Shown piece after piece: positions 1 through 7,238 of a DNA stretch of 22,170 bases. The notes beneath the pieces are model-generated. The model searched no databases. It saw nothing but the letters and a program-made list of their open reading frames with translations, and was not told the DNA's origin. The stretch covers positions 1-22,170 of the forward strand of contig RFZH01000018.1 of assembly GCA_009920815.1 (NCBI GenBank). Direction: 5' to 3'. This stretch comes from Paracoccaceae bacterium. Lineage in GTDB: Bacteria; Pseudomonadota; Alphaproteobacteria; Rhodobacterales; Rhodobacteraceae. Positions within the stretch are counted from its first letter, which is position 1. Each line of letters starts with the position of its first letter. Position numbers and translations under genes: made by a program.

Positions 1-221
1 GCATCAATATTCGCGCGATACGGCACAGTCGTTGGGGAATGCACATGCCCACGGCCGTGACGGGGCAAAAACGCCATATCAACCCCGTTTAACGATCCCA
101 GTAGAATTTGATCTGATGGTGCCCCCCAAGGTGACGGTTGGTCGACCCAGCGTGCATTTTCCAACCCATCAATATCATAGATACCTGATCCGCCGATCAC
201 ACCAATCACAGTTTTTCGCAT
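1..221 (-). CDS. mtnP: S-methyl-5'-thioadenosine phosphorylase (5' part only)
   Basis: Cytosolic phosphorylase that splits 5'-methylthioadenosine (a by-product of polyamine and homoserine-lactone synthesis) into adenine and 5-methylthioribose-1-phosphate, the first step of methionine salvage. Only the first 73 codons are inside the window; the gene runs off the left edge. Seen directly: an N-terminal phosphate-binding GGSGIYD motif at residues about 10-16, then WGAPSD, PRHGRGH and PYRANID, all in the order expected for the PNP/MTAP family. The ATG at 219-221 is preceded by a good AAAGGGA ribosome site. It diverges from the SulP gene across a gap of about 160 bases. The MtnP subgroup, rather than PNP II, is inferred from the HGRGH and PYRAN motifs. 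Truncation is only due to the window edge. Confidence 0.93.
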   Translation of the reverse strand, partial: MRKTVIGVIGGSGIYDIDGLENARWVDQPSPWGAPSDQILLGSLNGVDMAFLPRHGRGHVHSPTTVPYRANID

Positions 222-384
222 TTCGTTGTCCCTTTTTGCAGTCTTAGGCGAATTGGCCGTAAAACTAGTGCCAATGGCAAGGGCAAAATAGAAAAATCAA
301 ACTTCTGTGATGTTGTTGGGTTTTAACTTGGTACTTTTTGCTTTAGGACGCACGAGTTGAAGTCAGCCAAGGTAGATCCGTCAC

Positions 385-1989
385 ATGAAACCAGCATTTT
401 TTAGCTCCTTTGCCAAGCTCGCGATGTCTGAGCTGTCATTTCTGAATGAAGAGGGGCTAAGTGTCGCGCGTCTAAGGACAGAATTATTGTCTGGGTTGAC
501 CGTGGCATTGGCACTTGTTCCAGAAGCGGTAGCCTTTGCTTTTGTCGCTGGCGTCAACCCACTGGTTGGCCTTTATGCGGCTTTCATGGTCGGGTTGATA
601 ACGGCGTTGATCGGTGGGCGCCCGGGGATGATTTCTGGCGCCACAGGGGCTTTGGCCGTGGTCATGGTTGCACTGGTCGCAGAGCATGGTGTTGAGTATC
701 TATTTGCAACCGTGGTTTTGATGGGGCTGTTGCAAATTTTTGCGGGTGTCATGCAATGGGGTAAATTCATTCGCCTTGTGCCACATCCCGTCATGCTGGG
801 GTTTGTGAATGGTTTGGCGATCGTTATTTTCCTTGCGCAGTTAACACAGTTCAAAGATCCAGACGGCGTGAACGGTGCGTGGTTGGCAGGCGGGCCACTG
901 TATACAATGTTGGGTCTGGTCGTTCTGACAATGGCGATTATTTATGTTATGCCCAAGATTACAAAGACTATTCCTGCGCCTTTGGCTGGTATCGGCATTG
1001 TTGCGGCGATTGTAATTGCGTTTGGTTTGGACGTGCCGCGCGTTGGCGATATGGCATCGATCCAAGGGGGATTGCCCGAATTCCACGTTCCCACCGTGCC
1101 GCTTACCTTGGAGACATTTCAAATCATTTTGCCCTATGCGGTAATTTTGGGCGCGATTGGTTTGATCGAAAGTTTGTTGACGTTGAACTTGGTTGGCGAA
1201 ATGACTGGCAAACGCGGAGGCGCAAGCCAAGAGTGCGTGGCCCAAGGGATTGCAAACACAATGACCGGGTTCTTTGGCGGCATGGGTGGCTGTGCCATGA
1301 TTGGCCAGTCGATGATCAACGTTAAATCAGGTGGGCGCACACGCATTGCAGCGACAGCTGCGGCCATATTCTTGTTGGTGTTTATTCTGGTCGGATCGTC
1401 GATCATTGAGCAAATCCCGCTGGCCGCGCTGGTCGGGGTCATGTTCATGGTTGTCATTGGTACTTTTGCTTGGAATTCCTTGCGCATTTTGCGCCGTGTG
1501 CCGCCCATGGATGCATTCGTTACTTTGCTGGTCACTGTCGTAACCGTCATGTCCGATTTGGCTGTGGCTGTTGTCGTTGGCGTCATAGTCTCGGCTTTAG
1601 CCTATGCATGGAACAATGCACGTCGTATCCATGCGCATACTGAGATTGATGAAAGCGGCGCAAAGATCTATCGCGTTCAGGGGCCATTATTTTTTGGGTC
1701 GTCAGATGGGTTTGCAGAATTATTTGATGTTGCCCAAGATCCGCAAATTGTTGTTGTCGATTTCAATGACAGTCGTGTTGTGGATCAATCTGCTTTGCAA
1801 GCGATTGAGGCGGTTGCCGCGAAATACGAGGCCGCTGGCAAACGTATTCAATTGCGTCATTTAAGCCGGGATTGCCATAAACTTTTGACGAAAGCCGGGC
1901 ATTTGATGATCGATAGCGATGACGATCCTGATTATAGTTTGGCTGTCAATTATTCTGTGCGCACAGGCATTTTGGACGGCGGTCATTGA
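385..1989 (+). CDS. SulP family inorganic anion transporter with STAS domain
   Basis: Inner-membrane secondary transporter of the SulP/SLC26 family, which carries anions such as sulfate or bicarbonate. The 534-residue protein has the expected plan: a membrane domain from about residue 30 to 420, then a cytoplasmic STAS domain at about 430-515. Family marks visible are the early LSGLTVALALVPEAVAFAF segment, GGRPGMISGATGA, and a conserved SINVKSGGRTR-like stretch (here MINVKSGGRTR) after a glycine-rich turn. The STAS part has the characteristic VVVDFNDSRVVDQSAL strand-helix unit. The ATG at 385 is preceded by AAGGTAG; a second ATG at 424 (MSELS) lacks a clear ribosome site. Substrate cannot be read from sequence; similarity in layout to the cyanobacterial bicarbonate transporter BicA is noted but not decisive. 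It faces the GlxA-type gene convergently, with a repeat element between. Confidence 0.9.
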   Translation: MKPAFFSSFAKLAMSELSFLNEEGLSVARLRTELLSGLTVALALVPEAVAFAFVAGVNPLVGLYAAFMVGLITALIGGRPGMISGATGALAVVMVALVAEHGVEYLFATVVLMGLLQIFAGVMQWGKFIRLVPHPVMLGFVNGLAIVIFLAQLTQFKDPDGVNGAWLAGGPLYTMLGLVVLTMAIIYVMPKITKTIPAPLAGIGIVAAIVIAFGLDVPRVGDMASIQGGLPEFHVPTVPLTLETFQIILPYAVILGAIGLIESLLTLNLVGEMTGKRGGASQECVAQGIANTMTGFFGGMGGCAMIGQSMINVKSGGRTRIAATAAAIFLLVFILVGSSIIEQIPLAALVGVMFMVVIGTFAWNSLRILRRVPPMDAFVTLLVTVVTVMSDLAVAVVVGVIVSALAYAWNNARRIHAHTEIDESGAKIYRVQGPLFFGSSDGFAELFDVAQDPQIVVVDFNDSRVVDQSALQAIEAVAAKYEAAGKRIQLRHLSRDCHKLLTKAGHLMIDSDDDPDYSLAVNYSVRTGILDGGH

Positions 1990-2004
1990 GTGCAGATGGT
2001 GCCA

Positions 2005-2052
2005 TTTGGGGCTTTGCCCCAAACCCCAGGATATTTTTAGACAGAAAATGAA
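2005..2052. repeat. Roseobacter-type intergenic hairpin element, likely bidirectional terminator
   Basis: A perfect 7-bp hairpin, TTGGGGC-TTT-GCCCCAA (2006-2022), is followed by ACCCCAGGATATTTTTAG and a CAGAAAATGAA tail. This hairpin, ACCCC, GGAxTATTT, CAxATGAA order is one I recall as a very common intergenic element in Rhodobacteraceae genomes, so this looks like a degenerate copy. It lies exactly between the convergent ends of the SulP gene and the GlxA-type gene, where a terminator would be expected. The U-run is offset from the stem, so it is not a classical rho-independent terminator. Only one copy is visible here. Confidence 0.6.
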
Positions 2053-2061
2053 TGTGTGCTA

Positions 2062-3069
2062 TCAGCCTGACCATGCCTTGCGAAAGGAATTCGGGGAGAC
2101 GCCGTATTTTGTTCGAAATTGGCGCGCAAGGTGAGAGGTTGAATTGAACCCTGTCGCAGCTGCGATTTCGGTGATCGTCATATCGGTTTCATTCATCAAC
2201 GCATGCGCGCGTTCAAGACGCAGTCCGTAATAAAATTGGGTTGGGGATTGATGAGTGTATTTCTTGAAAAGACGTTCCAATTGACGGCGCGAAATGTCGA
2301 GTGTTGCGCAGAGTTCCAGAAGGGGTAGAGGCTCTTCGACGGTTTGCGACATGACTTGGATCGCATGCAGGAGTTTCTGATTGCGTGATCCAATCGCGAC
2401 GGAGAGTGACGATTTTTGTGGTGCTTGCCGATCGTTTGATCGTTTGTGAATACACATGTCCGCAACCACAAGTGCCATTTGCGGCCCATGGTCGGCTTCG
2501 ATCAGGTCAAGCATCATATCTGTTGCAGCATTCCCACCACCACAGGTGATCAACCGATCTGTTACTTCGTAAAGATTTTGGGTGGGTACAAGATCTGGAT
2601 AGGCTTCGCTGAAGGACGGTTGGTTTTCCCAGTGCAATGTGAATCGGTTTTTGCCAATGACGCCAGACTGGGCCAAGGCAAAAGCCCCTGTACAGATTCC
2701 CCCCAAACGCACGCCAAGTCTAGCGTGACGGCGAAGCCATGCGGTCACCTCGGGCGGGGTCGTTTTATGGGGTTCAACCCCGGAGCAGACAAAAACAGTG
2801 ACGCCTTTTTGTAAATCGCCCATTGCCATGTCTGGGGTTATGGTCACACCATTTGAACATGTTACTGGGCCGCCGTTTGGTGTGACCGTGTACCATTCAT
2901 AGAGTGTTTTTTGGGCCAATTGATTTGCAATTCGCAGAGGTTCCACAGCCGCAGAAAAGGCAAGCATCGTGAGCTTTGGCAACAATAAGAAATTGAAAAC
3001 CCGCGCCGGGCCGTTGGTGTCGACCGCTAAGCTCGCTGCGCCGCGTTGAATGAATTTATCGTGTGACAC
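2062..3069 (-). CDS. GlxA family transcriptional regulator (DJ-1/PfpI domain + AraC HTH)
   Basis: Probable DNA-binding transcriptional activator of 335 residues. The N-terminal part (about residues 22-185) is a class-I glutamine-amidotransferase/DJ-1/PfpI-like domain: it begins with VFNFLLLPKLTMLAFSAAVEP and carries the nucleophile-elbow-like GGICTGAFALA (Cys126) and the HWEN motif. The C-terminal part (about 232-332) is an AraC/XylS double helix-turn-helix, with helices near 253-272 and 298-322. The layout matches GlxA-type regulators such as GbdR and CdhR, which control quaternary-amine catabolism in Pseudomonas. The target here is unknown because no catabolic genes are adjacent. The start is GTG at 3067-3069, preceded by AGGA seven bases upstream; no better ATG exists. 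It diverges from clpP. Confidence 0.9.
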   Translation of the reverse strand: MSHDKFIQRGAASLAVDTNGPARVFNFLLLPKLTMLAFSAAVEPLRIANQLAQKTLYEWYTVTPNGGPVTCSNGVTITPDMAMGDLQKGVTVFVCSGVEPHKTTPPEVTAWLRRHARLGVRLGGICTGAFALAQSGVIGKNRFTLHWENQPSFSEAYPDLVPTQNLYEVTDRLITCGGGNAATDMMLDLIEADHGPQMALVVADMCIHKRSNDRQAPQKSSLSVAIGSRNQKLLHAIQVMSQTVEEPLPLLELCATLDISRRQLERLFKKYTHQSPTQFYYGLRLERAHALMNETDMTITEIAAATGFNSTSHLARQFRTKYGVSPNSFRKAWSG

Positions 3070-3202
3070 GTGTGTTTCCTGTTTTTTTCATATTTATACC
3101 AAGGCTGCGACAATGAAAATGTGGAAATCATGTTATCCAAGCTGTGCCAAAGTTTTGTGAGCCATTAAAAAAATATCGAAATAAAATTTAAACGTTTTTA
3201 CG

Positions 3203-3236
3203 GCAAATCAAATTTGCGAGCAGCTATTGCAGCTGC
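3203..3236 (+). promoter_or_regulatory. Two adjacent small hairpins upstream of clpP
   Basis: In the AT-rich gap between the GlxA-type gene and clpP, two perfect short inverted repeats follow each other: GCAAAT-CAA-ATTTGC (3203-3217) and GCAGCT-ATTGC-AGCTGC (3220-3236), ending 60 bases before the clpP ATG. They could be part of the clpP leader or operator-like sites. No confident promoter boxes or RpoH-type CTTG/-10 pair were found. Confidence 0.3.
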
Positions 3237-3296
3237 CTTCGTGGCAGACTAAGGTTCAAACAAGACCAGAATTTCACAAATAGCAGGTAGGTCAAA

Positions 3297-3920
3297 ATGA
3301 AAGATCCATTAGAAGTATACATGAACACTTTGGTGCCCATGGTTGTCGAGCAAACCAGCCGTGGTGAACGCGCTTATGATATTTTTTCGCGCCTGTTAAA
3401 AGAACGGATTATTTTTCTAAATGGTCCCGTGCATGATGGAATGTCTAGCTTGATTGTCGCGCAGCTTTTGCATTTGGAATCGGAAAATCCGTCCAAAGAA
3501 ATCAGCATGTATATCAACAGCCCGGGCGGCGTTGTGACATCGGGTTTGTCAATTTACGACACGATGCAATACATCCGCCCCAAGGTTTCGACATTGGTGA
3601 TTGGTCAGGCGGCATCGATGGGATCACTTTTGTTGACTGCAGGTGAAAAAGGCATGCGCTATTCCTTGCCCAATAGCCGCGTCATGGTGCATCAGCCTTC
3701 TGGCGGATATCAAGGACAAGCGACCGATATCATGATCCACGCGCAAGAAACGCAAAAGCTAAAGCGTCGTTTGAACGAAATCTATGTCAAACATACCGGA
3801 CAAGATTTGGAAACCGTTGAGGCCGCACTTGAGCGTGACAATTTCATGTCGGCCGAGGATGCGAAAGAGTGGGGCTTGATTGACGAAATCGTCACATCCC
3901 GCGAAGCAGCCGCGGAATAG
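3297..3920 (+). CDS. clpP: ATP-dependent Clp protease proteolytic subunit ClpP
   Basis: Serine peptidase forming the barrel-shaped tetradecamer that degrades proteins unfolded by ClpX or ClpA in the cytosol. The 207-residue length is normal. The catalytic triad is visible: Ser107 in GQAASMGS, His132 in MVHQPSGGYQG, and Asp181 in ERDNFMSAED. The handle-region segment QATDIMIHAQE is typical. The start at 3297 is supported by AGGTAGG (3285-3291) six bases upstream and by the standard alphaproteobacterial N-terminus MKDPLEVYMNTLVPMVVEQ. clpX follows after 127 bases in the same direction, the classic clpP-clpX order. The inverted repeat in that gap suggests that the two genes may not be expressed at equal levels. 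Confidence 0.98.
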   Translation: MKDPLEVYMNTLVPMVVEQTSRGERAYDIFSRLLKERIIFLNGPVHDGMSSLIVAQLLHLESENPSKEISMYINSPGGVVTSGLSIYDTMQYIRPKVSTLVIGQAASMGSLLLTAGEKGMRYSLPNSRVMVHQPSGGYQGQATDIMIHAQETQKLKRRLNEIYVKHTGQDLETVEAALERDNFMSAEDAKEWGLIDEIVTSREAAAE

Positions 3921-3932
3921 AGAATGACCCCG

Positions 3933-3976
3933 CGGTCCACGTTAACAAAAAAATGCATTTTTGGCATTGTGGACCG
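3933..3976 (+). promoter_or_regulatory. Long-arm inverted repeat between clpP and clpX
   Basis: Perfect 8-bp arms CGGTCCAC (3933-3940) and GTGGACCG (3969-3976) enclose 28 bases, and inside these lies a 14-bp perfect palindrome AAAAATGCATTTTT (3949-3962). The RNA could form a stem capped by a second AT-rich stem. There is no U-run after the outer stem, so it is not a standard terminator. It could be an attenuator, an RNA processing site or a DNA-binding site for clpX expression. The role is inferred only from position and symmetry. Confidence 0.45.
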
Positions 3977-4047
3977 TAAGACCCTGTCCTAAGCTGACGA
4001 TAAGTTAGTTAGGATTATTTCGAAAGCTAGGAGCCGAAAGGGAAAGC

Positions 4048-5310
4048 ATGGCGACGAATTCAGGCGAAAGCAAAAACACACTTTATTGTAGCTTTTGCGG
4101 AAAAAGCCAGCATGAGGTGCGAAAACTGATTGCTGGACCCACAGTGTTTATCTGTGATGAATGCGTCGAACTTTGTATGGATATCATCCGAGAGGAAACA
4201 AAATCCACGGGTTTGAAATCCAAGGATGGCGTTCCGACCCCGCGTGAGATTTGTGGCGTCTTGGATGATTATGTCATTGGTCAAGCCAAGGCGAAGCGCG
4301 TTTTGTCAGTGGCAGTGCATAACCATTACAAGCGTTTGGAACATTCTGGGAAATCGGGCGAAATCGAACTTTCCAAATCGAATATTCTTTTGATCGGCCC
4401 AACAGGGTGCGGTAAAACATTGCTTGCGCAGACATTGGCGCGTATTTTGGATGTGCCATTCACAATGGCCGATGCGACCACGCTGACCGAAGCGGGCTAT
4501 GTGGGTGAAGACGTCGAAAACATCATCCTTAAGCTGTTGCAGGCGTCCGAATACAATGTCGAACGCGCACAGCGTGGCATCGTTTACATCGATGAAGTTG
4601 ATAAGATCACGCGTAAATCGGAAAACCCCTCTATCACCCGCGACGTTTCTGGCGAAGGGGTACAGCAGGCTTTGTTGAAATTGATGGAAGGCACGGTCGC
4701 ATCGGTTCCGCCGCAAGGGGGGCGTAAGCATCCTCAGCAAGAATTCTTGCAGGTCGATACCACGAACATCCTATTCATCTGTGGTGGTGCATTTGCTGGT
4801 TTGGACCGTATCATTGCACAACGCGGCAAAGGCAGCGCGATTGGATTTGGCGCGGATGTGCGGGATAATGATTCCCGTGGCATCGGTGAAATATTTCAAG
4901 ATCTTGAACCAGAGGATCTGTTGAAGTTTGGTCTGATTCCAGAATTTATTGGTCGCTTGCCTGTCTTGGCAACACTAGAAGATCTGGACGAGGCTGCGTT
5001 GGTAACGATTTTGACGGAACCCAAAAATGCTTTGGTCAAACAATATCAGCGCCTGTTTGATATCGAAGATACCGAGCTGACCTTTACACCTGATGCGTTA
5101 ACCGCAATCGCAAAGCGCGCGATTGAGCGCAAAACTGGCGCGCGTGGTTTGCGTTCAATCATGGAAGATATTTTGCTGGACACCATGTTTGAGCTGCCCG
5201 GGATGGATGAGGTCACCGAAGTTGTCGTCAACGAAGAGGCGGTCACAACCGCAGCGGGCCCATTGATGATTTACGGTGATACCAAAAAAGAGCCAGCCAC
5301 AGCTGGATGA
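4048..5310 (+). CDS. clpX: ATP-dependent Clp protease ATP-binding subunit ClpX
   Basis: AAA+ unfoldase that recognises substrates and feeds them into ClpP. The 420 residues match the family length. Visible in order: an N-terminal zinc-binding domain with Cys14, Cys17, Cys36 and Cys39; Walker A GPTGCGKT (117-124); the pore-1 loop GYVGED (150-155); Walker B with Asp182-Glu183 in IVYIDEVDKI; a GGRKHPQQEF stretch that contains the RKH loop; and the C-terminal sensor-2 region RKTGARGLRSI. The ATG at 4048 follows an AAGGGA ribosome site. The C-terminal tail ends GDTKKEPATAG. The transcript ends at a strong terminator ten bases downstream. Confidence 0.98.
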   Translation: MATNSGESKNTLYCSFCGKSQHEVRKLIAGPTVFICDECVELCMDIIREETKSTGLKSKDGVPTPREICGVLDDYVIGQAKAKRVLSVAVHNHYKRLEHSGKSGEIELSKSNILLIGPTGCGKTLLAQTLARILDVPFTMADATTLTEAGYVGEDVENIILKLLQASEYNVERAQRGIVYIDEVDKITRKSENPSITRDVSGEGVQQALLKLMEGTVASVPPQGGRKHPQQEFLQVDTTNILFICGGAFAGLDRIIAQRGKGSAIGFGADVRDNDSRGIGEIFQDLEPEDLLKFGLIPEFIGRLPVLATLEDLDEAALVTILTEPKNALVKQYQRLFDIEDTELTFTPDALTAIAKRAIERKTGARGLRSIMEDILLDTMFELPGMDEVTEVVVNEEAVTTAAGPLMIYGDTKKEPATAG

Positions 5311-5319
5311 TGTGCTTGT

Positions 5320-5353
5320 GTGATAGCGCACCACAGCGCGCTATCACGCTTTT
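5320..5353 (+). terminator. Rho-independent terminator after clpX
   Basis: A perfect 10-bp stem, GTGATAGCGC (5320-5329) and GCGCTATCAC (5338-5347), with an 8-base loop is followed by GCTTTT. It begins ten bases after the clpX stop codon. Confidence 0.85.
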
Positions 5354-5413
5354 GCAGTCTGGACCTAATGCGCAAAGTATTGCATAAGGCACAAAAGTTT
5401 GACGGAGAGTCTG

Positions 5414-5797
5414 ATGGGAATCGTGAACACACTTCTGCGCGCAGTGACTTGGTGGAACGGGCAAACGCTTAACACACAGCTATACACATGGCGTAAAGGC
5501 GTAAAAGTTGGCCAAGATGAACAGGGCAATACCTATTACCGGTCTCGTGATGACAAACGCCGTTGGGTGATTTTCAACGGAGAATCCGAGGCAAGTCGCG
5601 TCAGCCCAGAATGGCATGGATGGCTGCATCATACATGGAAACAAACACCTGTCGACGCACCTCTCAAGCATAAATCATGGGAAAAGCCACATAGTGAAAA
5701 CCTAACTGGGTCAGCGCTCGCCTACGCGCCTGCGGGATCTTTGCGTCAAACTCAACCAGTTGCACGCCAAGATTACGAAGCGTGGCAGCCTGAATAA
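5414..5797 (+). CDS. NADH:ubiquinone oxidoreductase accessory subunit, NDUFA12 family
   Basis: Alphaproteobacterial homologue of the mitochondrial complex I accessory subunit NDUFA12 (B17.2), which sits on the peripheral arm of respiratory complex I; the related assembly factor NDUFAF2 belongs to the same family. The 127-residue protein has the family core: TWWNGQTLNTQLYTWRKG, then GNTYYRSRDDKRRWVIFNGE, then EASRVSPEWHGWLHH (about residues 14-80), and a less conserved Pro/Ala-containing tail. The ATG at 5414 is chosen because GGAGAG lies just upstream; an in-frame TTG at 5399 lies 5' of that ribosome site and is unlikely. mlaD starts four bases after the stop, so the two are probably cotranscribed, although no functional link to complex I is obvious. 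Confidence 0.92.
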   Translation: MGIVNTLLRAVTWWNGQTLNTQLYTWRKGVKVGQDEQGNTYYRSRDDKRRWVIFNGESEASRVSPEWHGWLHHTWKQTPVDAPLKHKSWEKPHSENLTGSALAYAPAGSLRQTQPVARQDYEAWQPE

Positions 5798-5801
5798 GAT
5801 C

Positions 5802-6251
5802 ATGTCTGAGAACAAAGCCGAAGTTGCACTAGGTGCTGTTGTCCTCGCGATTGCGATCGGCTTTGTTGTGTACTTATCTCAATCGACCGGCCTAACCATG
5901 GGCGGCGATAGCTATCAAATTCGTGCCGGATTTCGCACCGCCGAAGGCATAAGTGTTGGCACCGATGTCCGGCTGGCGGGCGTTAAAATTGGCGCGGTTC
6001 AGGACTTGTCTTTAAATTCAGAAACCTATCGTGCCGAAGCAGTGCTTGCCATTCAAAACGATGTTCTTATCCCGGATGACAGCGCGTTGACCATCACATC
6101 CGAGGGTCTGCTGGGCGGGCATTTTGTCGAAGTTATGCCAGGCGCGTCCTTTGATTATTTGGCTGATGGGGGCGAGATTATCGATACGCAAGGCTCGGTT
6201 AGTCTTGTGACCCTGTTGATGAAATTTGTAAGTGGTGGATCCAAAGAATGA
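5802..6251 (+). CDS. mlaD: MlaD-type MCE domain protein (phospholipid transport)
   Basis: Substrate-binding protein of the Mla system, which moves phospholipids between the outer and inner membranes; it is anchored in the inner membrane with its MCE domain in the periplasm. Of 149 residues, 7-25 form the single N-terminal membrane segment and about 36-115 the MCE domain, with FRTAEGISVGTDVRLAGVKIG, the typical DSALTITSEGLLGGHFVEV stretch and the D/GGE ending. The ATG at 5802 puts it four bases after the NDUFA12 gene; an in-frame TTG at 5760 lies inside that gene and is unlikely. The 3' end overlaps the next gene in an ATGA. No mlaE, mlaF, mlaB or mlaC is nearby, so its ABC partner must be encoded elsewhere. 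Confidence 0.92.
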   Translation: MSENKAEVALGAVVLAIAIGFVVYLSQSTGLTMGGDSYQIRAGFRTAEGISVGTDVRLAGVKIGAVQDLSLNSETYRAEAVLAIQNDVLIPDDSALTITSEGLLGGHFVEVMPGASFDYLADGGEIIDTQGSVSLVTLLMKFVSGGSKE

Positions 6252-6631
6252 CGCGACTTGCGGTCACGTCGATAGCCCTGCATTTTCTGTTAGCAGCACC
6301 GTTGTTTGCACAGCAGGAAACGGGTACCGCAGATGCGGCCGTGTTACGCGGTTTGGATCGCGTGAACGGCGTCGTCAACGATGTGACTGTACCTGCGGGC
6401 GCGACCGTCAACATTGGCACACTTGCGTTAACTATGGCTGAATGTCGGTACCCTTTGGACAACCCATCGGGCGATGCATATGCGCATTTGGTCATTTCAC
6501 AACCTGACCAAGAGGCACCTATTTTTGACGGTTGGATGGTGGCATCTTCGCCCGCGCTTAACCCTCTGGAACATTCACGTTATGATGTCTGGGTCTTGCG
6601 CTGTGCAATTGCCAAAACATCTACGGAATAA
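6248..6631 (+). CDS. Secreted DUF2155 domain protein
   Basis: Small exported protein of unknown function, 127 residues. Residues 1-21 form a signal peptide (hydrophobic LAVTSIALHFLLAAPLFA, cleavage likely after the Ala in LFA before QQ). The mature part contains the DUF2155 core: an AECRYPLDNP segment, and FDGWMVASSPALNPLEHSRYDVWVLRC near the end. Cys66 and Cys119 are the only cysteines and are well placed for a periplasmic disulfide. The ATG overlaps the mlaD stop (ATGA), a sign of translational coupling. Its last 52 bases overlap the 3' end of aat on the other strand. Position after mlaD suggests an envelope role, but this is inference. Confidence 0.88.
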   Translation: MTRLAVTSIALHFLLAAPLFAQQETGTADAAVLRGLDRVNGVVNDVTVPAGATVNIGTLALTMAECRYPLDNPSGDAYAHLVISQPDQEAPIFDGWMVASSPALNPLEHSRYDVWVLRCAIAKTSTE

Positions 6632-7221
6632 TCGGCATCATTAATATTCGCGGTCTTTTGGATCGCTTTTCCCAGCATATGTTTGTATTGTTTTTGAGGG
6701 ATTTCAATAGCGCCAAGCCGTGATAGGTGGGGGGTGATGAATTGAGTGTCAAACAATTCGAAACCTGTTTTACGCAAACGATCAACCAAATAGGCAAGCG
6801 CGATTTTTGACGCGTCGGTCCGTCTAGAGAACATGCTTTCACCGAAAAACGCCGCACCAAGCGCGATACCGTAAACGCCACCTACCAGTTCGTCACTTTC
6901 CCAAACCTCGATGGAGTGGGCGTAGCCTAGGTTAAACAAATCGGTGTAGCGTGCTTCAATGTCATGATTGATCCAAGTCTCTTGGCGCGTCGCACAGGCT
7001 GCAATCACGTCTGGAAAGGCGGTATCGAAACTGATCCGAAAAGGTTCACGGATGATTTTGCGCCCGAGCGATTTTGAAACATGAAAATGGTCCAGCGGGA
7101 AAATGCCGCGTTTTTTTGGCTCAATCCAATGGATTGTTCCTGCCTCGCGACTATCAGCCATCGGGAATGCACCAATGCTGTAGGCATATAGAATTAATTC
7201 GGTCGAGAGGTGCTGGGTCAC
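6580..7221 (-). CDS. aat: Leucyl/phenylalanyl-tRNA--protein transferase
   Basis: Cytosolic enzyme that transfers Leu or Phe from aminoacyl-tRNA to proteins with N-terminal Lys or Arg, marking them for ClpS/ClpAP degradation. At 213 residues it is of the shorter type usual in this lineage. Visible: YSIGAFPMADSREAGTIHW near the start, ETWIN (81-85), GYAHSIEVWESDELVGGVYG (about 99-118), the hallmark GESMFSR (127-133), and FELFDTQFITPHLSRLGA. The start is GTG at 7219-7221; an ATG at 7232-7234 is out of frame, and the ribosome site is weak. It is the third gene downstream of accB and accC but is separated from accC by a terminator-like hairpin. The 3' end overlaps the DUF2155 gene. Confidence 0.94.
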   Translation of the reverse strand: MTQHLSTELILYAYSIGAFPMADSREAGTIHWIEPKKRGIFPLDHFHVSKSLGRKIIREPFRISFDTAFPDVIAACATRQETWINHDIEARYTDLFNLGYAHSIEVWESDELVGGVYGIALGAAFFGESMFSRRTDASKIALAYLVDRLRKTGFELFDTQFITPHLSRLGAIEIPQKQYKHMLGKAIQKTANINDADYSVDVLAIAQRKTQTS

Positions 7222-7238
7222 GCGCCACGCTCATTGTT

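Noticed and set aside
1134..1586. 150-codon open frame on the minus strand inside the SulP gene
   Set aside because: Antisense shadow of a well-supported gene; composition is low in order, with no recognisable domain or ribosome site.
2446..2814. 122-codon plus-strand open frame opposite the GlxA-type gene
   Set aside because: The reverse strand encodes a clear DJ-1/PfpI and AraC protein over this stretch; the forward product has no recognisable features.
4306..4740. 144-codon minus-strand open frame inside clpX
   Set aside because: Shadow of the conserved ClpX AAA+ coding sequence; no family match visible.
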